A model generated the notes under the pieces. The model saw nothing but the letters and a program-made list of their open reading frames with translations. It searched no databases and was not told the DNA's origin. This document shows positions 1-6,803 of a DNA stretch of 64,000 nucleotides, one piece after another. Origin of the DNA: an uncultured Collinsella sp. (GTDB lineage Bacteria > Actinomycetota > Coriobacteriia > Coriobacteriales > Coriobacteriaceae). A program made the position numbers and the translations under genes. How positions within the stretch are numbered: the first letter of the stretch is position 1; every line of letters starts with the position of its first letter. The DNA lies in the NCBI GenBank assembly GCA_900541135.1, contig UQIG01000007.1:13876-77875 (forward strand), read 5' to 3'.

Positions 1-444
1 CCCACGCCCGAAGCCAAGGCTTTGTGCGAGGTCACGCGCGATTGCCTTAAGGCAGCCATCGAGCAGGCTGTTCCCGGTAACCATATCGGGGACGTCGGTT
101 ATGCCGTTCAGTCCCTCGCCGAGTCTCACGGTTACGGTGTGCTTCGTGATTATGTAGGCCATGGCATTGGCCGCGTGATGCACGAGGACCCCAACGTTCC
201 TAACTATGGAAAGAAGGGGAGGGGCGTTCGCCTCCAGGCCGGCATGGTCATTGCCATCGAGCCGATGGTTACGATGGGTTCCAACCATGTGAGCACGGGC
301 TCCGACGGTTGGATTGTTACGACCAACGATCACCTGCCCGCCGCGCACTACGAGAACACCGTCGCCATTACCAATGACGGTCCGGTGATTCTCACCACGG
401 ATGCCCAAGGTGCTTGGTGCTCCCTCCAAGGCGGAGAAATGTAA
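1..444 (+). CDS. map: Methionine aminopeptidase type I, C-terminal part
   Basis: The reading frame is open to the left edge, so the 5' end lies outside the window; 147 codons remain. The enzyme removes the initiator methionine from nascent proteins. The fragment carries metal-ligand segments typical of MetAP I: GHGIGRVMHEDPNVPNYG (His ligands), AIEPM (Glu ligand) and the terminal HYENTVAIT (Glu ligand). It ends in TAA. It lies directly before infA in the standard secY-adk-map-infA order, so a secY-adk part of the operon is expected to the left. The identification is firm; only the N-terminal third is missing. Confidence 0.95.
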   Translation, partial: PTPEAKALCEVTRDCLKAAIEQAVPGNHIGDVGYAVQSLAESHGYGVLRDYVGHGIGRVMHEDPNVPNYGKKGRGVRLQAGMVIAIEPMVTMGSNHVSTGSDGWIVTTNDHLPAAHYENTVAITNDGPVILTTDAQGAWCSLQGGEM

Positions 445-480
445 CAAGTTCCATTTAGTTGTGGAGCCATTACGAAGTTA

Positions 481-509
481 TTACGATGCGTGCATACGTG
501 TTGTAGAAT
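481..509 (+). promoter_or_regulatory. Candidate promoter for infA
   Basis: TTACGA and TAGAAT are separated by exactly 17 bases in the map-infA gap, about 40 bases before the infA start. This fits a sigma-70 type promoter giving the translation genes extra expression inside the larger operon. It is a pattern match only. Confidence 0.5.
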
Positions 510-548
510 ACTCAATCGCTGTCGTTTTCTAGAGAAAGATGATTGCTT

Positions 549-767
549 GTGAAGAAGGAAGACGCAATTGAGCTCGAGGGTACGGTAAAGGAACCGTTGC
601 CCAACGCCATGTTTAAGGTCGAGCTCGAGAACGGTCATTCGGTTCTGTGCAACATTTCTGGCAAGATCCGAATGAATTACATCCGTATTCTCCCCGGTGA
701 CAGGGTTGTCGTGGAGCTTTCCCCGTACGACCTGACCCGCGGCCGCATCACCTATCGCTACAAATAG
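549..767 (+). CDS. infA: Translation initiation factor IF-1
   Basis: 72 residues, the usual IF-1 length when the GTG at 549 is taken as start, giving the family N-terminus KKEDAIELEGTV. A TTG six bases upstream is in frame but would add two non-family residues. An AGAAAG ribosome site lies about ten bases before the GTG. IF-1 is a single S1/OB-fold domain that binds the 30S A site during initiation. The segment KIRMNYIRILPGDRVVVELSPYDL is characteristic, as is the C-terminal RGRITYRYK. It is followed by a 150-base spacer before rpmJ. Confidence 0.96.
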   Translation: MKKEDAIELEGTVKEPLPNAMFKVELENGHSVLCNISGKIRMNYIRILPGDRVVVELSPYDLTRGRITYRYK

Positions 768-917
768 CGGCACGCATACACGCACTCCATTTCCGACTGC
801 AGGCTTAGCTCAACCTACGGTCGGATTGTGTGTGAAGACCAGCCATAGTTTTAAACGCCTGCGGCTGGGCGAGTAGATAGTAGGGAAGTAGTTTGAGCGC
901 TACCGAAAGGAAGAACG
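768..917 (+). promoter_or_regulatory. infA-rpmJ spacer with two hairpins
   Basis: This gap is long for a ribosomal operon. It contains CCGAC (793-797) pairing with GTCGG (820-824), with AGG (801-803) and CCT (814-816) pairing inside, and CCAGCC (839-844) approximately pairing with GGCTGG (863-868). It could be a ribosomal-protein leader or a site of partial termination. No known leader class was recognised. Confidence 0.25.
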
Positions 918-1031
918 ATGAAGGTACGTCCTTCGGTCAAGAAGATGTGCGATAAGTGCAAAATCATTAGGCGCCATGGCAAGGTCCTCGTCATTTGCGA
1001 GAACCCCCGTCATAAGCAGCGTCAGGGTTAA
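918..1031 (+). CDS. rpmJ: 50S ribosomal protein L36
   Basis: 37 codons in a complete frame with an AAGGAAG ribosome site upstream. The start MKVRPSVKKMCDKCKIIRR is diagnostic of L36. The zinc ligands are intact (Cys11, Cys14, Cys27 and His32), so this is the zinc-binding form. It lies 14 bases before rpsM, as in most bacterial alpha operons. The gene is very short but unmistakable. Confidence 0.97.
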   Translation: MKVRPSVKKMCDKCKIIRRHGKVLVICENPRHKQRQG

Positions 1032-1045
1032 GAGAGGAGACTACG

Positions 1046-1420
1046 TTGGCCCGTATTAATGGTGTCGACCTCCCGCGTGAGAAGCGCGTTGAGATCGGTC
1101 TGACCTACATTTACGGCATCGGCCGCACCACTGCGACGAAGATTTGCGTCGAGTGCAACGTTAACGTGGATACGCGCGTTAAGGACCTCACCGAGGATGA
1201 GGTTAACGCCATCCGCGATTATATCGATAAGAACCAGATCATGGTTGAGGGCGACCTCCGCCGTGAGCGCAACCAGAACGTCAAGCGCCTTATGGACATC
1301 GGCTGCAACCGCGGCCTTCGTCACCGCAAGGGCCTCCCGGTCCGCGGCCAGCGCACCCACACTAACGCTCGTACCCGCAAGGGCCCGAAGCGTCAGATCG
1401 GTGCTAAGAAGAAGAAATAA
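1046..1420 (+). CDS. rpsM: 30S ribosomal protein S13
   Basis: 124 residues. The start is TTG at 1046, giving ARINGVDLPREKRVEIGLTY, the conserved S13 N-terminus, with AGAGGAGA as ribosome site. S13 sits in the head of the 30S subunit and contacts the 50S subunit and P-site tRNA. The helix-two-turn-helix region (residues about 12-60) and the basic tail rich in Arg/Lys, ending GAKKKK, are present. It is followed after 14 bases by rpsK. Confidence 0.98.
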   Translation: MARINGVDLPREKRVEIGLTYIYGIGRTTATKICVECNVNVDTRVKDLTEDEVNAIRDYIDKNQIMVEGDLRRERNQNVKRLMDIGCNRGLRHRKGLPVRGQRTHTNARTRKGPKRQIGAKKKK

Positions 1421-1434
1421 GGAGCGCTAGATAG

Positions 1435-1839
1435 ATGGCTACTGCTAAGAAGAACGTTCGCGCTGCCCGTCTGAAGCGCGCGGACCGTAAGAACATTTCC
1501 GTGGGCCAGGCTCACATTCGTTCTACGTTCAACAACACGATCGTTTCGATCACCGATCCCCAGGGCAACGTCATTTCCTGGAAGTCGGCTGGCCAGGTGG
1601 GCTTCAAGGGCTCCCGTAAGTCCACGCCGTTCGCTGCCCAGATGGCTGCCGAGGCTGCTGCCAAGCAGGCCATGGAGCACGGTATGAAGAAGGTTTCCGT
1701 CTTCGTCAAGGGCCCCGGCTCCGGTCGTGAGACCGCCATCCGCTCCCTCCAGGCTGCTGGCCTCGAGGTCTCGAGCATCCAGGACAAGACCCCCATTCCG
1801 CACAACGGCTGCCGCCCCAAGAAGCGTCGCCGCGTGTAA
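1435..1839 (+). CDS. rpsK: 30S ribosomal protein S11
   Basis: 134 residues, full length. S11 forms part of the 30S platform near the mRNA exit path. The conserved NISVGQAHIRSTFNNTIVSI and the C-terminal DKTPIPHNGCRPKKRRRV are both present; the N-terminus is a short basic tail (MATAKKNVRAARLKRADR). Spacing to rpsM (14 bases) and rpsD (19 bases) indicates one transcript. Confidence 0.98.
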   Translation: MATAKKNVRAARLKRADRKNISVGQAHIRSTFNNTIVSITDPQGNVISWKSAGQVGFKGSRKSTPFAAQMAAEAAAKQAMEHGMKKVSVFVKGPGSGRETAIRSLQAAGLEVSSIQDKTPIPHNGCRPKKRRRV

Positions 1840-1858
1840 CTGAAAGGATCGTATCAAT

Positions 1859-2455
1859 ATGGCAATCGACAGGACTCCTGTTCTTAAGCGCTGCCGTCAG
1901 CTCGGGATCGATCCCGCTGAGCTCGGTTACAGCAGCAAGAAGGAATCTATCCGTCAGCCCAAGCGCCGTCGCAAGGAATCTGAGTACGGCATGCAGCTGC
2001 GCGAGAAGCAGAAGGTCAAGTTCATCTATGGCGTTCTGGAGAAGCAGTTCCACGGCTACTTCAACAAGGCCCGTAAGATGAACGGCGTCACCGGTGAGAA
2101 CCTCATGATCATTCTTGAGTCTCGCCTCGACAACGTCGTCTTCCGTCTTGGCTTCGCCCGCACCCGCAAAGAGGCTCGTCAGTCCGTCCGTCACGGTCAC
2201 TTCACCGTGAACGGCAAGCGCGTGGACATCCCGTCCTACCGCGTCAAGGCCGGCGACGTCGTCGCTGTCGGCGAGAAGTTCCGTGACCTCCTCCCCATCA
2301 AGGAGGCCCTGATTTCCTCCGAGCGCTTTGAGGTCCCTGGCTGGCTCGAGGTCGATATCGAGAAGCTGTCTGGTAACGTGCTCGCTCTGCCGACGCGTGA
2401 GCAGATCAGCGGTGATATCAACGAGCAGCTCATCGTCGAGCTCTACTCTAAGTAG
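1859..2455 (+). CDS. rpsD: 30S ribosomal protein S4
   Basis: 198 residues. S4 is a primary 16S rRNA binder that nucleates 30S assembly and often represses the alpha operon. The N-terminal domain lacks the Cys cluster of zinc-binding S4 (C-minus form), while L36 in the same operon keeps its zinc site. The S4 RNA-binding domain starts near residue 90 (SRLDNVVFRLGFARTRKEAR) and includes VRHGHFTVNGKRVDIPSYRV. It is followed by rpoA. Confidence 0.98.
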   Translation: MAIDRTPVLKRCRQLGIDPAELGYSSKKESIRQPKRRRKESEYGMQLREKQKVKFIYGVLEKQFHGYFNKARKMNGVTGENLMIILESRLDNVVFRLGFARTRKEARQSVRHGHFTVNGKRVDIPSYRVKAGDVVAVGEKFRDLLPIKEALISSERFEVPGWLEVDIEKLSGNVLALPTREQISGDINEQLIVELYSK

Positions 2456-2487
2456 TCCATCCGGGCTGCTGAGGCTGGAGGTAATAC

Positions 2488-3429
2488 ATGTCAGAATTCA
2501 TTAGGCCTCAGGTTCAGGTCGAAGAGATCAACGAGACGTCTGCTCGTGTCTCCGTCGAGCCGCTCGAGCGTGGTTACGGCGATACGCTGGGTAACTCCCT
2601 TCGTCGCGTTCTTCTGTCCTCGCTCGAGGGTGCCGCCGTCGAGGCTATTCAGATCGATGGTGCGCAGCACGAGTTCATGACCATCCCTAACATGGTCGAG
2701 GATGTCACCGACATCGTCCTGAATGTCAAGGGTCTTGTCTTCAGGGCTCTCGGCACGACCGACGAGGCGACCGCCACCATTTCGGTTGACGGCCCCTGCG
2801 AGGTCACCGGTGCGGACTTCTTTATTCCGTCCGAGTTTGAGCTGGTCAACCCCGAGCAGCACATCGCTACGCTCACCGAGGGTGGCCATCTCACCATGAG
2901 CATGCGCATCGGCTATGGCCGCGGCTATGTTTCTGGCGAGGCCAACAAGCGCGACAACGATCCCATCGGTGTGATCCACGTCGACTCGCTGTACTCGCCG
3001 GTTTCCCGTTGCGCCAAGCTCGTTGAGGCTTGCCGTGTCGGTCAGCACACCGACTACGACCGCCTTGTCCTCGAGATCGAGACCAACGGCTCCATCGCCC
3101 CGCGCGACGCCGTGGTCCAGGCTGCCAATATCATCAACCAGCATATGGCCGCCTTTATGAACCTTGCCGAGACCCCCGAGGTCGAGGAGGAGGCTTCGAT
3201 CTTCGCTCCCGAGGTCACCAACGACAACGCCGAGCTGGACAAGCAGATCGAGGATCTGGACCTTTCCGTCCGTTCCTACAACTGCCTTAAGCGCGCCAGC
3301 ATTCACTCGGTCCGTCAGCTCGTTGAGTTCTCGGAGAACGATTTGCTCAACATCCGTAACTTCGGTGTTAAGTCGATCGAGGAAGTGAAGGACAAGCTTG
3401 AGTCCATGGGCCTGAGCCTGAAGGCTTAA
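2488..3429 (+). CDS. rpoA: DNA-directed RNA polymerase alpha subunit
   Basis: 313 residues, normal length. The N-terminal domain (about 1-230) that dimerises and scaffolds beta and beta' contains EPLERGYGDTLGNSLRRVLL. The C-terminal domain (about 245-313), which binds UP elements and activators, shows LDLSVRSYNCLKRASIHSV and LLNIRNFGVKSIEEVKDKL, a helix-hairpin-helix fold. The ribosome site GGAGG lies 7 bases before ATG. Gene order S4-alpha-L17 is standard. Confidence 0.98.
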   Translation: MSEFIRPQVQVEEINETSARVSVEPLERGYGDTLGNSLRRVLLSSLEGAAVEAIQIDGAQHEFMTIPNMVEDVTDIVLNVKGLVFRALGTTDEATATISVDGPCEVTGADFFIPSEFELVNPEQHIATLTEGGHLTMSMRIGYGRGYVSGEANKRDNDPIGVIHVDSLYSPVSRCAKLVEACRVGQHTDYDRLVLEIETNGSIAPRDAVVQAANIINQHMAAFMNLAETPEVEEEASIFAPEVTNDNAELDKQIEDLDLSVRSYNCLKRASIHSVRQLVEFSENDLLNIRNFGVKSIEEVKDKLESMGLSLKA

Positions 3430-3459
3430 TGCTTCGCATATTTGAGGAGAAACTAGACC

Positions 3460-3927
3460 ATGCGTCACAACGTTAAGAAGGGCCTGAAGCTCGGCACCGA
3501 TGCGAGCCACACCAAGGCCATGAAGAAGAGCCTTGCTAAGGCCCTCTTCGAGAACGACCGCATCAAGACCACCGAGACCCGCGCTAAGGCGCTGCGTTCG
3601 GTCGTCGATCCGATCATCACTTGGGCCAAGAAGGGCGACCTGCACTCTCGTCGTCTGGCTATCGCCAAGCTCGGCGATAAGCAGCTCGTTGCCGAGATCT
3701 TCGACAAGGCTGCCCAGGGTATGTGGCAGGACCGCAACGGCGGTTACACCCGCATCATGAAGCTCGGTAACCGTAAGGGCGACAATGCTCCCATCGTTAT
3801 CATGGAGCTCGTCACCGAGCCTTGCACGCCTAAGGCCAAGAAGGCTGCTCCGGCCCCCAAGAAGGCCGCTGCTCCCAAGAAGGTCGAGGCTGCCGAGGAG
3901 GCTCCTGCTGAGGAGACCGCTGAGTAG
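3460..3927 (+). CDS. rplQ: 50S ribosomal protein L17 with Ala/Lys-rich tail
   Basis: 155 residues. The core (about 1-120) begins MRHNVKKGLKLGTDASHTKA and contains NRKGDNAPIVIMELV. Beyond the core is a 35-residue low-complexity tail of AAPAPKKA repeats turning acidic at the end (AEEAPAEETAE). L17 lies near the polypeptide exit tunnel. A similar Ala/Glu/Lys tail occurs on L31 in this window. It is the last ribosomal gene before a strong terminator. Confidence 0.97.
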   Translation: MRHNVKKGLKLGTDASHTKAMKKSLAKALFENDRIKTTETRAKALRSVVDPIITWAKKGDLHSRRLAIAKLGDKQLVAEIFDKAAQGMWQDRNGGYTRIMKLGNRKGDNAPIVIMELVTEPCTPKAKKAAPAPKKAAAPKKVEAAEEAPAEETAE

Positions 3928-3953
3928 ACAATCCGTCTGCATAGGCTATATTC

Positions 3954-3984
3954 GAGGGGTACGTTCGCGTACCCCTCTTTTTTT
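3954..3984 (+). terminator. Intrinsic terminator of the alpha operon
   Basis: GAGGGGTACG (3954-3963) pairs perfectly with CGTACCCCTC (3968-3977) around a TTCG tetraloop and is followed by seven T. It ends the ribosomal operon; truA starts 35 bases downstream and may be read through at a low level. Confidence 0.93.
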
Positions 3985-4019
3985 GTCGAAATGCCATTGC
4001 CTGTTTGTTGGGAGCGCCC

Positions 4020-4844
4020 ATGACCGCGCCGTCTGATTTCAATTCGATTCCAGAGCTCGATGCCACGCTCGTTTTCCGCGTGGCATACGATGGCTCGTCC
4101 TATAGCGGCTTTGCCGAGCAGCCGGGACAGACGACGGTTGCGGGTGAGCTGCGTCGAGCCATCGAGACGCTGCTTCGCCGTCCGATCGATCTGACGTGCG
4201 CGGGTCGCACCGATGCCGGCGTGCATGCCGTGGCTCAGTACATCAGCGTGCCCGTAACGGACGCTGAGCTCGCCCTAACGCGCCGTAGGTGGCTGCGGGC
4301 TATGGATGCCCTGCTGCCCAAAGATATCGCCATCAACGAGGTCTACAAGGCCCGTAAAGGCTTTTCTGCACGTTTTGACGCGCGTTCCCGTACGTATACG
4401 TACCGTATTGCCGATCGAGATGCGCGCCCCGTGCTGTCCCGCGGTGCGGTGTGGTGGCATCGCTATCCCTTGGATGTTGAGGCTATGTCTGCTGCCTGCC
4501 CCGCGCTGCTGGGCGAGCAGGACTTTAAAAGCTTTTGCAAGGTTGCTTCTGCCGTGGGCAAACCTACGCACCGCTGCGTAATGCGCGCCGAGTTTGGCCA
4601 TGAGGTTGCGTTTGGCGAGGACATCCTGACGTTTACCATCGAGGGCAATGCGTTTCTGCATTCGATGGTCCGTACGATCGTTGGCACGCTTGTCGCGATT
4701 GGCATGCATCGCCGTGAACCCGAGTGGATGCGCGAGGTCATCGATGCTTGCGACCGTACCGCTGCGGGCCCCACGGCTCCTGCCTGCGGCCTTACGTTTA
4801 TGGGCGTGGATTACGATCCCGCCGAGCTCGTCGTGCTCGACTAG
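4020..4844 (+). CDS. truA: tRNA pseudouridine(38-40) synthase TruA
   Basis: 274 residues from ATG at 4020, which has GGGAG upstream; a TTG 15 bases earlier is less likely. TruA isomerises uridines 38-40 in the anticodon arm. The catalytic aspartate lies in CAGRTDAGVHAVAQ; other family blocks are FRVAYDGSSYSGFA at the start and GNAFLHSMVRTIVGTLV near residue 215. It commonly follows rplQ in actinobacteria and firmicutes. Confidence 0.96.
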   Translation: MTAPSDFNSIPELDATLVFRVAYDGSSYSGFAEQPGQTTVAGELRRAIETLLRRPIDLTCAGRTDAGVHAVAQYISVPVTDAELALTRRRWLRAMDALLPKDIAINEVYKARKGFSARFDARSRTYTYRIADRDARPVLSRGAVWWHRYPLDVEAMSAACPALLGEQDFKSFCKVASAVGKPTHRCVMRAEFGHEVAFGEDILTFTIEGNAFLHSMVRTIVGTLVAIGMHRREPEWMREVIDACDRTAAGPTAPACGLTFMGVDYDPAELVVLD

Positions 4845-5005
4845 GGGAGGGCTCGACGCGTCGTGCGTCGACACCCATTATCTGTGGGCTGCGCGTGTGC
4901 AACATCTGTTCTTGGCGTGCAATACAACCGGTGTCTCATTGCTTTTATTGCCGGGGTGTACCATGAACCACGGTTTGATTCATTGCTGTCGAGAGGACGG
5001 ATAAC

Positions 5006-6046
5006 TTGGTTCGACGTGGCTCGCATCCGCGACTTTCGGTGATCCTTGTGGTAGAAGGTTCGCCCAGCTATGCGATGCGTGCGCTCGAGAGTATCCAGAA
5101 CCAAGACCTCTACGATTTGCAGATTGTCGTTGTTTGCCGCGATGCTGCGCCCGGTGTGCGCCATTCGCTTCAAGTTGCTGCCGACAGGGACATCCATATT
5201 GATTTGATTGACGTCGAGGACGCGAAGCGCGGCGCTTGCCTTCGTGCCGGTTTTGCTGTCTCGCGCGGCTCTCAAATCATCGCTATGAACGCCGATGAGT
5301 GGTTTGCTCCGCAGTCCCTTTCCAAGATGGTCGATATCGCGTGCGATACTGCGGCAGACATAGTGTTCCCCACGGTGTCGCTCGACCGCTATGATGCACA
5401 TCGAGAACGCCATTCGCGCGTCTTGGATGCTGCCTCTATTGCCATAGAAGACGAGTCTTCTATGGTGACTGGGCTGCCCCAGTTGATTTTGGGCGGCCTA
5501 GTCGCTCAGACCTCTGGCGTGATGTATAGCCGTCCGCTGTTTGAGGCATGCCTGTCGCGCGGCAAGGCGTACCGTACGGTTGAGTTTATGGCTTATGCGC
5601 TCTCGCAGGCACGATTCGTGTCCGGCTGCGGCGACGCTTGTTTCCACGCGGTGGCACCTAAGCTTACAGATGCCTTTGATCCCACCATGTATGCCAGGAT
5701 ATCCGATGACACTCGAGCGCTCGACGAGCTTGCGGACTCACTCTCGGAAGCAGATAGCGGTGGTCGGCTCAAGCTGGCAAGCCAAAAGTTCTACTTTGCC
5801 GGACTGGTCGCCTGCATCGAGAATTTGTGTCTTAGCCCGCATGGAGTGTCGTCAATCGAGCGTTCCGCCCGCATGCGTGATATGCTCGAGGCGCCTCGAA
5901 CCCGTCAGATGGTCGCCGCGCTCAAGGATAACCATCGGGGACTCGGTTTGTTGTTTGGGCCGATCGCCAGCGCCAAGCCCGCGCGCTGCGTGATGTGTAC
6001 GCATCTGGCAGCTTTTCTTAACCGGACGGGCGCAAAAACCGCCTAA
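5006..6046 (+). CDS. Family 2-like glycosyltransferase domain protein
   Basis: 346 residues from TTG at 5006 with GAGAGGACGG just upstream. Residues about 10-110 resemble a GT-A nucleotide-sugar transferase fold: RLSVILVVEGSPSYAMRALESI, then LQIVVVCRDAAPG and a GSQIIAMNADEWFAPQSL segment where the metal-binding DxD would lie. That motif is degenerate (NADEW), so activity is uncertain. No membrane segment is apparent. The C-terminal half is not recognisable. It sits between truA and argR without an obvious operon partner. It could act on cell-surface glycans, but the function is not established. Confidence 0.6.
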   Translation: MVRRGSHPRLSVILVVEGSPSYAMRALESIQNQDLYDLQIVVVCRDAAPGVRHSLQVAADRDIHIDLIDVEDAKRGACLRAGFAVSRGSQIIAMNADEWFAPQSLSKMVDIACDTAADIVFPTVSLDRYDAHRERHSRVLDAASIAIEDESSMVTGLPQLILGGLVAQTSGVMYSRPLFEACLSRGKAYRTVEFMAYALSQARFVSGCGDACFHAVAPKLTDAFDPTMYARISDDTRALDELADSLSEADSGGRLKLASQKFYFAGLVACIENLCLSPHGVSSIERSARMRDMLEAPRTRQMVAALKDNHRGLGLLFGPIASAKPARCVMCTHLAAFLNRTGAKTA

Positions 6047-6052
6047 ACGGCT

Positions 6053-6090
6053 CATTTCGAAACAAATTTGCATAGAATTGTTTCGAAATG
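6053..6090. promoter_or_regulatory. Perfect 13-bp dyad upstream of argR
   Basis: CATTTCGAAACAA (6053-6065) and TTGTTTCGAAATG (6078-6090) are perfect inverted repeats with a 12-base spacer, about 90 bases before argR. It looks like a repressor operator or an A/T-rich hairpin. A shorter TTGTTTCGAAAC occurs upstream of gltB at 49069-49080. The binding protein is unknown. Confidence 0.5.
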
Positions 6091-6178
6091 CGTTCTTATA
6101 CACAAAAGCCTTCAAATAGCGTTAAACTATTCAGTCACTGATTGATTGTCTCCGCCATCTTTTGGAGAGAGGGTTTGT

Positions 6179-6616
6179 ATGGCTAAAAAACGCAATGGGC
6201 GCCAGGATGCCATTAGAGATATTGTGCGCAATAAGGACGTCCGCACGCAGCGCGTGCTGGTCGATGAGCTCCGCGCTATGGGCTTTGATTGCACGCAGGC
6301 GACTGTCTCTCGCGATATTGCCGACATGGGGCTGCGTAAGCTCCCTGAGGGCATCTATGTTCTGGCAGAGGACCTGCACCTGCAGCGTATGGTTTCCGAG
6401 CTCGTAACGGGCGTTCTACGTACCGATAATCTGGTCATGATCAAGGCTCAGCCTGGCACGGCTTCCGGCATCGCCGCCGCCGTTGATGCGGCAGAGTTGC
6501 CCGATGTGCTTGGCTCGCTTGCCGGCAACGATACGATTTTGGTTATTGCCCAGACGGCCGAGGACGGCGAGCGTCTTGAGGCGCTGATCAATAAGCTGAG
6601 CAATTCTCGCAAGTAG
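6179..6616 (+). CDS. argR: Arginine repressor ArgR
   Basis: 145 residues from ATG at 6179 (ribosome site GGAGAGAGGG). ArgR is a hexameric arginine-responsive regulator. The N-terminal winged helix (about 5-70) contains the recognition segment CTQATVSRDIADMGLRK; the C-terminal arginine-binding and oligomerisation domain shows PGTASGIAAAVDAAE and GNDTILVI. No arginine biosynthesis genes lie next to it. The dyad 90 bases upstream may be an autoregulatory site, but it does not look like a classical ARG box. Confidence 0.93.
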   Translation: MAKKRNGRQDAIRDIVRNKDVRTQRVLVDELRAMGFDCTQATVSRDIADMGLRKLPEGIYVLAEDLHLQRMVSELVTGVLRTDNLVMIKAQPGTASGIAAAVDAAELPDVLGSLAGNDTILVIAQTAEDGERLEALINKLSNSRK

Positions 6617-6664
6617 GCGTGCGGGTCGTGCGCTCGGCACTGTGTGCGTGACATGGTGGCTTGT

Positions 6665-6699
6665 AAGGGGGTATCGACGTTGGTCGGTACCCCTTTTTT
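6665..6699 (+). terminator. Intrinsic terminator after argR
   Basis: AAGGGGGTA (6665-6673) pairs with TACCCCTT and CGAC with GTCG inside the stem, followed by a run of six T. Confidence 0.85.
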
Positions 6700-6740
6700 G
6701 TTTGCCGGTATAAAGACCGCCCGCCTGGTCGTTTCAAATT

Positions 6741-6781
6741 AAAAGGCCCCCGAGCAGTTCAATAAGCTGCTCGGGGGCCTT
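6741..6781 (-). terminator. Terminator of the penicillin-binding protein gene
   Basis: AAGGCCCCCGAGCAG (6743-6757) pairs perfectly with CTGCTCGGGGGCCTT (6767-6781). Read on the minus strand the stem is followed by TTTTAATTT, so it serves the gene to the right. Confidence 0.9.
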
Positions 6782-6803
6782 GTTGCTTATGGCCGGATGA
6801 TTT

